Part shown: piece by piece, positions 18,675-28,156 of the stretch
How the letters are laid out: each line of letters starts with the position of its first letter
Position numbering within the stretch: position 1 is the first letter of the stretch
NCBI GenBank assembly: GCA_002707605.1
Contig: PANK01000002.1
Span: 1 to 35,941, forward strand
DNA: 35,941 nt
Source of the DNA: Hoeflea sp.
GTDB taxonomy: Bacteria > Pseudomonadota > Alphaproteobacteria > Rhizobiales > Rhizobiaceae
Direction of reading: 5' to 3'
Made by a program: the position numbers and the translations under genes
Notes under the pieces: model-generated
What the model was told of the DNA's origin: nothing
The model's input: the letters and a program-made list of their open reading frames with translations, nothing else
Database searches by the model: none

Positions 18675-19820
18675 TTGGGTAGAAAAAGCGGGCGTCTGCC
18701 AGCAACCTCGTTTCGCACGCGATGGTTTTCAATCACTTCGCTATTCCTCATGTTATGGGTCGTCATTGGGGCAGCATCGCCTACCGCTTTGCAGGGTATA
18801 GCCAACGCAGTGGCGGATAACGTGGCTAGCGCGCGGTGGGCCACTGTCCTGGCTAAGCCTCCAATTTACTCGCGTACCACCTTACCCAAATCCGCCGGTG
18901 CACTCGCCGATTTGAATTTGTATATGCCGTTCCTTGGTGATGGTGGGCTTCGCGAGAGCTCTACGGAAACGACGCGCGGCAGTGACCAGGAACGAGTTGT
19001 TCGCAAGTACAAAGGAGCTCGAATTCTCAGCATAAGAAACCAGGAGTCGAACGAGACGTTGCAGACGGGCGCTATTCCGGACCTGCAAATGCCTTCGCTG
19101 CGCCCATCGTTTGACCACGGAGGTTCGTTCACTTCCACCGAACTATGGGACGAACCTCAGGTTGCGGCATCATTTCATAGCAAGGAAGATGATCGGCTGG
19201 CGGGTGTGCCTTCGACTCTTGCCGACCTTGTGACCAATGACGGCGCGGACATCCTCGCAACTGCTTACGCGCCGACGGATCCCTATCATCCACCGGCATC
19301 GCCGTTCGACAGCCTCCTACAAAGTAATGAAGATCTAGGGCGTTTTGTGCCGCCGATGGCAAATGGGGACCATGACTGGATGAAAAACCCGCTTCCCGCC
19401 GCCGCCTTCTCCGAAGATGAGCAGAAGTGTCTTGCGACGGCGGTTTATTTCGAGGCACGTGGCGAAAGCATCAAGGGCCAGGCTGCAGTCACGCAGGTTA
19501 TCTTGAACAGGGTTAGAAATCCCGCATATCCGAACTTTATCTGCGACGTGGTTTATCAGAATGCTACGTGGTCCAATAGGTGCCAGTTTTCCTTTGCATG
19601 TGATGGCATACCGGATCGGATTGCAGACCGCCGAGCCTACCGTCTCGCGCGCGACATCTCGATGGCCGTCACTGGAGGGAAAATATTTCTTTCTGAGGTC
19701 GCATCGTCAACACATTATTATGCAAGCTACGTAAATCCACGTTGGGCACAGACCATGGAAAAGATGACCAAGATCGGCTCTCACCTGTTCTTCCGCACTT
19801 ATGGCGGAGGCTGGAGTTGA
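18675..19820 (+). CDS. SleB-like cell wall hydrolase
   Basis: CLATAVYFEARGESIKGQAAVTQVILNRVRNPAYPNFICDVVYQNATWSNRCQFSFACDG; N-terminal TM. Confidence 0.9.
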   Translation: MGRKSGRLPATSFRTRWFSITSLFLMLWVVIGAASPTALQGIANAVADNVASARWATVLAKPPIYSRTTLPKSAGALADLNLYMPFLGDGGLRESSTETTRGSDQERVVRKYKGARILSIRNQESNETLQTGAIPDLQMPSLRPSFDHGGSFTSTELWDEPQVAASFHSKEDDRLAGVPSTLADLVTNDGADILATAYAPTDPYHPPASPFDSLLQSNEDLGRFVPPMANGDHDWMKNPLPAAAFSEDEQKCLATAVYFEARGESIKGQAAVTQVILNRVRNPAYPNFICDVVYQNATWSNRCQFSFACDGIPDRIADRRAYRLARDISMAVTGGKIFLSEVASSTHYYASYVNPRWAQTMEKMTKIGSHLFFRTYGGGWS

Positions 19821-19838
19821 CCATGCGCTAAATTCTCA

Positions 19839-20171
19839 AAGCCCTTGTCTTGAAGGCGCAATCGGACCAGTTGCAGCCGGCTGCGTTTTACACTCGCTTG
19901 CTCGAAACGCGAGCTCAAATCAATGGCAGAAGGGGCGCTGAAGATCACCCAGGAAATGGGCTTCGATAGCGACAAACGCGAAATGGGTTCGAAAAATCTC
20001 TTGGTTCAGGCGGCAATCGACAGGAATCGCGCGCTCGACCAGAAACTGGGACTGACTGTAACACCATCCCTCATCATCGGAACCAATGTCGTCGAAGGAG
20101 CGGTCGGAGTCTCCGCACAGCAAGACGAAATCAAGACGGCATGCGACTGCGATGGAGCAGTCTCGTGCTGA
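19839..20171 (+). pseudogene. DsbA-family C-terminal remnant with frameshift
   Basis: AFYTRLLETRAQIN in one frame, then EGALKITQEMGFDSDKREM...LGLTVTPSLIIGTNVVEGAV in another from about 19921. Confidence 0.65.
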
Positions 20172-20190
20172 TGGCGCTTCAAGAGAAGAA

Positions 20191-20400
20191 ATGGCGGCTC
20201 AAATGATCGATCGAAAGTCTGGCCTGTCCATGATCGCTGCTGCTGCAATCATGATCGGCTTCGGCCTCGCCTTCTATTTCATGCCTCGCATGATGATAGC
20301 AATTGGAGAAATCTCGACCATCGCCGCGGCGCTGTTCGCTGCGGCATTGGTCGGGGCATTCTTCGGTGTCTTCTGGCTCCGCTCTCACTTCCAGCGATGA
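20191..20400 (+). CDS. Small two-TM membrane protein, unknown
   Basis: MAAQMIDRKSGLSMIAAAAIMIGFGLAFYFMPRMMIAIGEISTIAAALFAAALVGAFFGVFWLRSHFQR, inside ORF 20086-20400. Confidence 0.4.
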   Translation: MAAQMIDRKSGLSMIAAAAIMIGFGLAFYFMPRMMIAIGEISTIAAALFAAALVGAFFGVFWLRSHFQR

Positions 20401-20886
20401 ATGAGTCTTCAGAAAGCGCCTTAAACTGGCAGCGTTGACCGAGACCGGTAATTTCTTCGGGGTCAAGCGCTTCGCTGGGATCGCACGATGTGATCGGTGC
20501 TGGCGCTTGCGACCTTAGGTCTGATCGGGTCGTAACGGCTCAGTTTTTCCGTCTTGTACAACTCGTGGTTTGCCAGAAACTGGATCCGGCGGGCCGTGTA
20601 GTCCTTGATCGGTCGGAACGCATGGCCGTCCGGGCAGACCCGGCGAAAGAGAGAATAGGTCTCTGCCTCATGGTTCACAACGGCGCTCTGCAGCGTGGAC
20701 ATGGTCTTCTTGCCATCGTTGACGGGGCAATGGCGATTAGACCATCGAAGTTGTCAGGCGCTGCAACGATCAGAAGGGCTTCACAAGACGAAAAAAGGAG
20801 TTGAAAGTTGTAGAATACGCTTGAACCTACAGTAACTAGAGGGTGTAGCAAACGTCCAAAATGCAAAAACGCATCGGGCGAGTTAC

Positions 20887-21489
20887 GTGCAACTGACAGC
20901 AATTCAGAAATTTTTATGGGTCCTAGTGGGCATCGCAGGACTGACTTTTGTCTGGGGCCTGCTTTGGATGGGCCCCCGATCCGATCAATCTGGATCTTCG
21001 CAGGACCCTGCATTCTCTGCTGCATTCGAACTCACTGACCATCAAGGTCAGATCCGGTCCGAGGAGGATTTCGCGGGCCGCTGGATGCTGATCTTCTTTG
21101 GCTTCGCGAACTGTCCAGATGTCTGCCCCACGACCCTGGCCGAGGTCGCCGCCGTAATGGACGGGCTGGACGGTGACGCTGATAAGGTACAGCCAATCTT
21201 TATTTCGATAGATCCCGAGCGCGATACACCGCAGGCACTTGCCGAATTCGTGCCCCTATTCGATGAACGGATCATCGGACTGACCGGCACGCCCGAACAG
21301 ATCGCTGCGACGTCCGATACCTTCCCGATCTATTTCGAGCGGATTGATGACGCGAGCGCACCAGACGGCTACACAATGGGGCACTCCTCGCATCTGTTCC
21401 TGTTCGACGGCCAGGCAGGCTTTGTCGACTCATGGCCTTATGGCACCACAGCCGAGGAAATCCTCACCGATCTGCGGAAAAGGATGTAA
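20887..21489 (+). CDS. SCO1/SenC-family copper chaperone
   Basis: FFGFANCPDVCPTTLAEVAAVM, ISIDPERDTPQALAEFV, GYTMGHSSHLFLFD. Confidence 0.92.
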   Translation: MQLTAIQKFLWVLVGIAGLTFVWGLLWMGPRSDQSGSSQDPAFSAAFELTDHQGQIRSEEDFAGRWMLIFFGFANCPDVCPTTLAEVAAVMDGLDGDADKVQPIFISIDPERDTPQALAEFVPLFDERIIGLTGTPEQIAATSDTFPIYFERIDDASAPDGYTMGHSSHLFLFDGQAGFVDSWPYGTTAEEILTDLRKRM

Positions 21490-21493
21490 ATGC

Positions 21494-21916
21494 ATGACAC
21501 GGGTTTCCGGCGATACGGCCCTTGGGCTGGCTTGGGCGATAGCGCTCGCCTCCTCCCTCGCGATTCTCTTCATCGGAGAAGTTCTGGGCCAGATGCCTTG
21601 CCTCCTGTGCTGGTATCAGCGCGCCTTCATGTTCCCTTTGGCCGTGGTGCTCGGACTTGGCTTCTGGTGGCGGGACCGACGGGTGGGTCGCTATGGTATT
21701 GCGCTGGCCATTGGCGGCGCGGTCATTGCGTTCTGGCATGTGGGGCTTTACGCAGGGCTGATTCCCGAACCGATCCAGCCCTGTACCGCCACGGGCCCGT
21801 CCTGCACCGACAATAACCAGATCATACTCGGTTTACCCATCCCAGGCCTATCGCTTGTCGCTTTCGCCCTCATAGCATTGTTTTCCGCCCTGTCCCTCAA
21901 GGAGACCACCCCATGA
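21494..21916 (+). CDS. Disulfide bond formation protein B (DsbB family)
   Basis: GQMPCLLCWYQRAFMFPLAVVLGLGFW and PIQPCTATGPSCTD cysteine pairs; start chosen 4 nt after the SCO stop. Confidence 0.9.
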   Translation: MTRVSGDTALGLAWAIALASSLAILFIGEVLGQMPCLLCWYQRAFMFPLAVVLGLGFWWRDRRVGRYGIALAIGGAVIAFWHVGLYAGLIPEPIQPCTATGPSCTDNNQIILGLPIPGLSLVAFALIALFSALSLKETTP

Positions 21917-22587
21917 ACCGCCGCGCCGTGATTCTATCAATTCTTGGCTTAGGCGCCGCTACGTTTGGCGGTGCTGCGTGGTATGTTACCCGCCCCGCGC
22001 CCTTCGCCAAGATCGAGGCCCAAACCGAGCCGCCAATGCCGGCCAAACAGCCCGAGGCGCTGATGCGGTCCTACTCGCCCAGCTTCGGGCCGGAGGACGC
22101 GCCTGTCACCATAGTGGAGTTCTTCGATCCCGCTTGCGAGGCGTGCCGCTCCTTCGATCCGATCGTCAAGGACATCATGGCCGAGCATGGAGACGCTGTG
22201 CGCGTCATTATCCGCTACACGGCGTTCCACGGTGAGGCCTCTGTCGAGGCTATCCGCGTGCTTGAAGCTGCGCGAATGCAGGGCGTCTTTCGCCAGGTTA
22301 TGGACGCGCTGCTTCGCGAACAGCCAAACTGGGCATCGCATGGCGCACCGGCGCCGGGACTGTTGTTGGACATCGCTGGCAGCGCTGGTCTCGACGTGAA
22401 TGCCGCCCGGACGCAAATGCTAGCGCCCGGTGTCGTTGCAATCCTTAACCAGGATAGCGCAGATGTCGAAGCCATGGGCGTGCGGCAGACGCCGACATTC
22501 TTCGTCAATGGCCGCCTGCTTGATCCGTTTGGCGAGGTGGAACTGCGCAGGCGGGTGGCCGCCGAAGTCGCCGCCACGCAACGTTGA
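21913..22587 (+). CDS. DsbA-family thioredoxin-fold protein
   Basis: APVTIVEFFDPACEACRSFDPIVKDIM (CEAC), MGVRQTPTFFVNGRLL; ATGA overlap with dsbB. Confidence 0.92.
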   Translation: MNRRAVILSILGLGAATFGGAAWYVTRPAPFAKIEAQTEPPMPAKQPEALMRSYSPSFGPEDAPVTIVEFFDPACEACRSFDPIVKDIMAEHGDAVRVIIRYTAFHGEASVEAIRVLEAARMQGVFRQVMDALLREQPNWASHGAPAPGLLLDIAGSAGLDVNAARTQMLAPGVVAILNQDSADVEAMGVRQTPTFFVNGRLLDPFGEVELRRRVAAEVAATQR

Positions 22588-22612
22588 ACTGCAGAAGAGA
22601 AAGGCAACATTG

Positions 22613-23077
22613 ATGACAAAAGTTTATCTGAGCGCGGTCACCGCGCTTATGCTCGCCGCTGGGTCTGGTGCCCCCGCCGTTGCCGGGTCGAAGGATGTGG
22701 TCGTTGAGGGAGCCTGGTCGCGGGCGTCAATCGGCACCAACCGACCGGGTGCGGCCTACATGACAGTCCGCAATGCTGGCGACGAGGCAGTCACGCTTAC
22801 CGGCATCGAAACCGATCTCGCGATGCGACCAGAAGTGCACCGGACCTCTACCAGCGACCAAGGTGTCAGCTCGATGGCACCCGCAGGCGACATCAGGATC
22901 GCACCCGGTGAAACGGTCGCATTGGAACCGGGCGGCTTGCATGCCATGTTGATGATGCTCCAGCGGCCGATGGTTGAGGGAGAAGCCTTTGAGTTGACGC
23001 TGAGCTTCTCGGATGGCGGTGAAGTATCGGTGGAGGTACCCGTCCTGGGGATGACCGCGCGCGGGCCCAAGGACTGA
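22613..23077 (+). CDS. PCu(A)C periplasmic copper chaperone
   Basis: GAWSRASIGTNRPGAAYMTVRN, MRPEVHRTS, GGLHAMLMMLQRPMVEGE. Confidence 0.9.
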   Translation: MTKVYLSAVTALMLAAGSGAPAVAGSKDVVVEGAWSRASIGTNRPGAAYMTVRNAGDEAVTLTGIETDLAMRPEVHRTSTSDQGVSSMAPAGDIRIAPGETVALEPGGLHAMLMMLQRPMVEGEAFELTLSFSDGGEVSVEVPVLGMTARGPKD

Positions 23078-23685
23078 TGCAGCGGCGCAAGTTTCTCCTC
23101 TGGGGCGGCGCGGGGATCGGTACGCTCGGTCTGGCACTCGTCGCGGGCTGGTGGCGGGTAGACGGCCCCGGCGCCCCGACGTCCGTCGACCAGCGACCCA
23201 TGGCATTATCGGACATGGCGTTCCGGCTCACCGACCACCGGGGCAACATGGTAGGACCCGAAACGCTTATTGGTCGCCCCTCGATGGTATTCTTTGGCTT
23301 CACCTATTGCCCGGATGTTTGCCCGACGACGCTTTCGGACATAACCAGCTGGCTCGATGGCATGGGCGAGGCCGCAGACCGACTCAACACGGTTTTCATT
23401 ACCGTGGACCCGGCGCGGGATACCTTGGACGCCATGGCCGAGTATATCGGTTATTTCCATCCGACGGTACGCGGCTGGACGGGACAGCCCGAAGAAATCG
23501 CGCGTGCTGCGGAGGGGTTCCGCGTGACGTATGAGCGGGTGCCGACCGATAGCGGCGACTACACGATGAACCACACCGCGAGCGTGTTCCTCTTTGATGC
23601 CGCGGGGCGTTATGTGACAAATGTGGACTATCATGAATCGCGCGAAACCGCTTTGCCAAAAATCCGCCGCGCAATGGGTGAGTAG
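23077..23685 (+). CDS. SCO1/SenC-family copper chaperone (second copy)
   Basis: FFGFTYCPDVCPTTLSDITSWL, ITVDPARDTLDAMAEYI, YTMNHTASVFLFD; TGATG overlap with the PCu(A)C stop. Confidence 0.93.
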   Translation: MQRRKFLLWGGAGIGTLGLALVAGWWRVDGPGAPTSVDQRPMALSDMAFRLTDHRGNMVGPETLIGRPSMVFFGFTYCPDVCPTTLSDITSWLDGMGEAADRLNTVFITVDPARDTLDAMAEYIGYFHPTVRGWTGQPEEIARAAEGFRVTYERVPTDSGDYTMNHTASVFLFDAAGRYVTNVDYHESRETALPKIRRAMGE

Positions 23686-23799
23686 ATGTGGATGGCAGGA
23701 GACACAGGCACCTTGACATATGCATTGGCCCCTGACCGGATCGCCACGACCACCGTCGAAGACATGGCGGCGACCGCGTGTAGGCAAATTGCCGCACGC

Positions 23800-24378
23800 C
23801 TATTCCAAATATGCTTCGATCCGGCGCGTAATCCGCCGATAGGCGATCACATAGAGGACAACAAATACGACGAGCAGGGTAAAGCTCGCTACTCCCCAAC
23901 CGTCTTCAATATAGTCGAGAAGGTGCTCGCCCAAAAGGTAGCCGCCGCCGACAAGCAGCGCGGCCCAGAGCCCTGCAGAAGCCGCATTGAGGAGGGTAAA
24001 CGTCGTCCATTCCATGGATGTCAGACCTATGGGCAGTGCCCCGATCGTGCGCATCCCTTTAGGATAACGATACGCGAATATGTAAACGCCAGCATATTTT
24101 TCAGCAATTGGAACGGTACGCAAAATCCAGTCGCTAAACCTTGGAAACCTGCCGAGGCCGCCAAGGCCGTAACGCCGCGTCAACATGAAACGCGCCTCAT
24201 CCCCGAGGTAGCCGCCGGCGAAGGCGGACGTCGCGGCGAGTGCGCCGTCGAGAAGCCCGTATCCTGCAGCAGCACCGGCCAAGAACGGAAGCGCCCCACT
24301 CTTGAGCGCGCAATAGCCAAAGAGAAGCAGATAGAATTGCAAAGAGTTTTCCGAAATCAGCGCTTGAATATTATCCAT
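23800..24378 (-). CDS. DedA-family membrane protein
   Basis: FLAGAAAGYGLLDG, GGYLGDEARFMLTRRYG, FAYRYPKGMRTIGALPIGLTSM. Confidence 0.85.
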   Translation of the reverse strand: MDNIQALISENSLQFYLLLFGYCALKSGALPFLAGAAAGYGLLDGALAATSAFAGGYLGDEARFMLTRRYGLGGLGRFPRFSDWILRTVPIAEKYAGVYIFAYRYPKGMRTIGALPIGLTSMEWTTFTLLNAASAGLWAALLVGGGYLLGEHLLDYIEDGWGVASFTLLVVFVVLYVIAYRRITRRIEAYLE

Positions 24379-24677
24379 AAGTTTTCATCTCTTTGCGTTT
24401 TCAAGTCAAAAAGTGGCGTTGCGCGGCGCCTGGTCAACTCGGGGCAACCGATTTTTTCTGCCTCATGCGAAGAGGGAAGCGATGGACATCTAGCGAATCA
24501 GTTTGCCTCCGGTATGGCGCTGGCAAACTTCTCCTGGGCGTTCCCTTGCCCTGCCTTAGCGGCGGGCAATGGTCGAACTTATAAAAGTGATACCAAGTTC
24601 CAACTGCAGAAGCCCCGCGCTCCTTTCGAGAATCGGTTCGCCCCCGGCAACATCTCCCCACGAAAGGATTCGATGCC

Positions 24678-25133
24678 ATGAAACCAATGACAGCGCTTCT
24701 CTCCGTCACACTCGTCATCGCATCCGCAGCTCACGCGCTGGCGGAGGCGACCCCGATCCACGTCCGGAAAACCAATGGCTGCGGCTGCTGCCTTGCCTGG
24801 ATGGAGCATCTCGAAGACAACCGTTTCGCGCCCACAGGCGAGAACATGGCTGCGGTGCTGCTCGTGCGCTACAAACTGGACAACGGTATACCGCAACGCA
24901 TGATCTCCTGTCACACGGCTGATGTCGAAGGCTATATCGTCGAGGGTCATGTGCCCGCCGCGGATATTCGTCGACTGCTGGAGGAACGCCCCGATGCGAT
25001 TGGCCTGGCCGTCCCTGACATGCCCCTCGGCTCTCCCGGCATGGATCAGAGCCGCCGGACGGAAAGCTACGACGTCTTCCTGATCCGCAACGACGGTACC
25101 ACTGAAGTTTTCGCAAGTTACCCGGGCGAATGA
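24678..25133 (+). CDS. DUF411 metal-binding protein
   Basis: HVRKTNGCGCCLAWMEHLED, MISCHTADVEGYIVEGHVPAADIRRLL, GLAVPDMPLGSPGMD. Confidence 0.9.
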   Translation: MKPMTALLSVTLVIASAAHALAEATPIHVRKTNGCGCCLAWMEHLEDNRFAPTGENMAAVLLVRYKLDNGIPQRMISCHTADVEGYIVEGHVPAADIRRLLEERPDAIGLAVPDMPLGSPGMDQSRRTESYDVFLIRNDGTTEVFASYPGE

Positions 25134-25155
25134 CCCGTTTACCCAAGAGAAATAC

Positions 25156-25944
25156 ATGGACGTGACGACGCTTTCACCTATTGCTCTGGGCTTTCTCGGA
25201 AGCCTTGCGGCGGGGTCTCTCACGGCTGTCGGTGCGATCCCGGCGCTGTTCGGGCGTCTGCCGTCGCGGGCCACGCGGGATCTGTCGCTTGGTTTCGCCG
25301 CGGGCGTCATGCTGGCCGCGTCGTTCTTTTCGCTCATCATCCCGGCGCTCGACGCCGCCGAACTGCGTTATGACAACGGCGCTGTCGTACCCGCGCTTGT
25401 CTGCGTCGCCATCCTGCTGGGCATGGGTGCGGTCGCATTGATGAACGAGCGCTTGCCGCACGAACATTTCCGCACCGGGCGCGAAGGGCCAGAAGCAGCC
25501 TCGCTGCGCCGGGTTTGGCTCTTCATTATCGCAATCACGATCCACAACTTTCCTGAGGGCTTGGCCGTGGGTGTCGGTTTCGGGTCGGGCGGCTACGAAA
25601 ACGGGCTGCCACTCGCCATCGGAATCGGGTTGCAGAACGCCCCCGAAGGTCTTGCCGTTGCCGTCTCGCTTCTGGGCGAAGGTTACACGAGGCGGGGCGC
25701 TTGGGGAATCGCGGCGCTAACCGGCATGGTCGAGCCGGTGGGCGGCCTCATCGGCGCAGGCGTCATCCCGCTCTCCGAGCCGCTCCTGCCATGGGGCCTC
25801 GCTTTCGCGGCGGGTGCGATGCTCTACGTCATTAGTCATGAGATCATCCCAGAGACGCATCGCAACGGCCATCAGAACAGGGCGACGCTCGGCCTGGCCA
25901 TCGGGCTCGTGCTCATGCTGTTTCTTGATATCTGGCTGGAGTGA
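25156..25944 (+). CDS. ZIP-family metal transporter (ZupT-like)
   Basis: ITIHNFPEGLAVGVGFGSG, GIGLQNAPEGLAVAVSLLGEG, ISHEIIPETHRNGH. Confidence 0.92.
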   Translation: MDVTTLSPIALGFLGSLAAGSLTAVGAIPALFGRLPSRATRDLSLGFAAGVMLAASFFSLIIPALDAAELRYDNGAVVPALVCVAILLGMGAVALMNERLPHEHFRTGREGPEAASLRRVWLFIIAITIHNFPEGLAVGVGFGSGGYENGLPLAIGIGLQNAPEGLAVAVSLLGEGYTRRGAWGIAALTGMVEPVGGLIGAGVIPLSEPLLPWGLAFAAGAMLYVISHEIIPETHRNGHQNRATLGLAIGLVLMLFLDIWLE

Positions 25945-26419
25945 GGCGATACCGATTTACCTCCGATCCACCTTCATAGGACTGAGCGCAGGGGGCATCG
26001 CCCTCGGGTTCGATCAGACGACCAAAGCGGTGGCGACGGCAAATGCCGAGACGCTGACAGGTGGTGTGTCGGTCTTTCCCGGCTTCAATCTCGTATTCTT
26101 GCGGAACGACGGGGTAAGCTTCGGCATGCTCAGCGGGTCTGTACCAGGGTTGCTGGTCGTGCTCGCGCTGGCAATCTGCTGCTGGCTCATGGCGATACTG
26201 TTGCAAACGCGGAACCGTATCGAGGCCGCAGGATGCGGGCTTATCATCGGCGGCGCACTCGGGAATGTGCTTGACCGGCTTCGCCAGGGCGCTGTCACGG
26301 ACTTCCTCGATTTCTATGCGGGCGCCTGGCACTGGCCAGCCTTCAACCTCGCGGACACTTTCATTTTCTGCGGGGTTGCGGCCCTCTGCACCAGCATGTC
26401 GAGAGCGAAGCCCTCCTGA
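25943..26419 (+). CDS. lspA: Signal peptidase II-like protein with IS6-derived C-terminus; start codon unclear
   Basis: DQTTKAVA, NDGVSFGM, GGALGNVLDRLRQGAVTDFLDFY, FNLADTFIFCGV. No ATG in this frame between the ZIP stop and the first LspA motif. ORF track begins at 25814. Confidence 0.78.
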   Translation, partial: EAIPIYLRSTFIGLSAGGIALGFDQTTKAVATANAETLTGGVSVFPGFNLVFLRNDGVSFGMLSGSVPGLLVVLALAICCWLMAILLQTRNRIEAAGCGLIIGGALGNVLDRLRQGAVTDFLDFYAGAWHWPAFNLADTFIFCGVAALCTSMSRAKPS

Positions 26420-26610
26420 TAGACCGCTCGCAACAGCCGGTGTTTCTTGCCGCCATTAGAGACGACGACCTGATCGAGGTAGCATTTCTCGCCTAGTCGA
26501 CCATCAGCAGACTGAGCGGGAATCGGATATAGAGCCAGACAACATGAGCAATCACTTCATCTCGGAGCCGAAGGTGGCGATAAAGACAATCATGGACGAT
26601 TGGGGTCATG
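26380..26610 (-). mobile_element. IS6-family transposase remnant with internal deletion
   Basis: Minus strand: YRHLRLRDEVIAHVVWLYIRFPLSLLMVD* then CYLDQVVVSNGGKKHRLLRAVYQEGFALDMLVQR, both IS6 transposase segments without the sequence between them. Confidence 0.75.
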
Positions 26611-26849
26611 CCACAAAATCGCACACGTCAATTGCCGGCTAGGTGCTTGCGTTGCAATGTCGCTTCAGGTTGGCGCGCTAACATTGGGTTCCCGCTCGAG
26701 CGCAGCGCAGGTGCCGTTTGGGGCCAATTTGGGCCAGAAATCTGAGTGGCTATCACGCCGCCAACGAGATATTGCCAAGCCGTCTTTGTATTCATTGAAC
26801 CCGCCAGGGAGCCCAATTGTGGTTATTTCGAATGTCCCCTGCGCGTTCC

Positions 26850-27896
26850 TCAGAAACCTGCGCCTGGAGCGATTGTGGCGATGTTCTTGAGGGACGCGAC
26901 GAGGTCTGGTTTTCCGCCTTTGTAGCCGAAGACAAAGTTTGCGGATCCCGATAGTGAGAATAGCGGGGCGTAGTCTGGCTTTGCGGTGTCGGCTTCAACG
27001 GCGTCGGTCACGTTGTCGAGGATGAGGCTGCGGTTGCCGACCGCAACCGAGAGGACGGCGTGGAACAGGCGGCGGCTGGTATCCTTGAGGACGACGATCT
27101 CCATGGCGTTTACGGGGACGCCGAGACGAGCGAGCAGAGCCATTTTCACGATGGCGTAATCCTCGCAATCGCCGCTGGCGCGGCCGAGTGTCTCGTTGGG
27201 CGTTGACCATTGGTCAACCCGGCCGTAGTTGTCAGCATCGGTGCGGTAGGCGACCATCCGATTGACATTGGCGGAGATATGGCGGAGCTGCTCGGTGACG
27301 GAGGCTCCCTCGAGCGCCAGGCTGTCCGCCAGCTCGGCGCACTGGTTGATACAGATGGCCGAGCTGCCTGAGGCAGCCGCCTTGCGGATCAAGCCGGCGA
27401 TGCGGCCGCCGCTACCGATCTTGCCGAAACGGATCCTGTGGGCACCGAACAGCGGAAGATCCGGGCGAATGGTGCGGCTGAACTGCGCAGTCGCGGCCCC
27501 TGCCGTGGCGGTTGCTGTGGGAATAGTGACGGTGGTGATGCTATCAATAGCGTTTGCCTGGCCATCTAAAGGAGCGGCTGCGGCGGTCCACGCCGCGGTG
27601 AGGAACGCAATCGCAGGAGAGGCGGATGCCTTGACGTCGGCGCCAGAGGTGGCAATGCCGTTCTGCGTCAGGCGCAGAGTGGTGGAGAACTGCGTCGAGG
27701 CCAGCCATGGTACGTTCCCGGCCACGCCTCGAGGCGGAACCCGGGATAGAAAGAGCGGACTGGTTACATTGGCTATTAATGAAGACGCAGGTCTAACCAC
27801 TTCCTTTCCGTAGACATTTGCATGTGCGCCCGTTGCACACAGCAAAGATAATACTATTATTTTGCTTTTTATGTATATTCCATTTCTTTTCATCAT
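26850..27896 (-). CDS. Transglutaminase-like cysteine peptidase (BTLCP), exported, long N-terminal region
   Basis: SGDCEDYAIVKMALLARLGVP, RLFHAVLSVAVGNRSLILDNVTD; signal-like MKRNGIYIKSKIIVLSLLCATGAHAN; ORF extends to 27980. Confidence 0.82.
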   Translation of the reverse strand: MMKRNGIYIKSKIIVLSLLCATGAHANVYGKEVVRPASSLIANVTSPLFLSRVPPRGVAGNVPWLASTQFSTTLRLTQNGIATSGADVKASASPAIAFLTAAWTAAAAPLDGQANAIDSITTVTIPTATATAGAATAQFSRTIRPDLPLFGAHRIRFGKIGSGGRIAGLIRKAAASGSSAICINQCAELADSLALEGASVTEQLRHISANVNRMVAYRTDADNYGRVDQWSTPNETLGRASGDCEDYAIVKMALLARLGVPVNAMEIVVLKDTSRRLFHAVLSVAVGNRSLILDNVTDAVEADTAKPDYAPLFSLSGSANFVFGYKGGKPDLVASLKNIATIAPGAGF

Positions 27897-27968
27897 AATC
27901 ATAGCCATTACCTTCCCAATTTGTTGGGAATATAATGCATGAAGAATTCTAATATCTGAGAAAGAAAC

Positions 27969-27988
27969 AGTATTAATCAATTAATACT
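27969..27988. repeat. 20-bp near-perfect palindrome in an AT-rich leader
   Basis: AGTATTAAT-CA-ATTAATACT, 9-bp arms, upstream of the BTLCP gene. Confidence 0.6.
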
Positions 27989-28004
27989 TATATAGATAAA
28001 ATTG

Positions 28005-28156
28005 ACCCGATTTTTTGGCAGGAGTAGTGTGCCGTTTCGATTGGCACTCGGAAATTGCGGAGCTTGCCCCGAGTATGGATGCCCGCCGCCCAGCGCCAGC
28101 CTAGCGGGTTCGAAGCGGCATCGCCATCGACGAGGTGGCGATAAAAGAAATCTGCG
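28005..28156 (-). pseudogene. Photolyase/cryptochrome fragment
   Basis: DFFYRHLVDGDAASNPLGWRWAAGIHTRGK resembles the FAD-binding region of photolyases (LLDGDAASNTLSWRWVAGLHTRGKTY); cut by the IS21 end. Confidence 0.6.

Noticed and set aside
20463-20702. 79-aa minus-strand ORF
   Set aside because: Could be a gene remnant, but I could not recognise a family and it has no convincing context.
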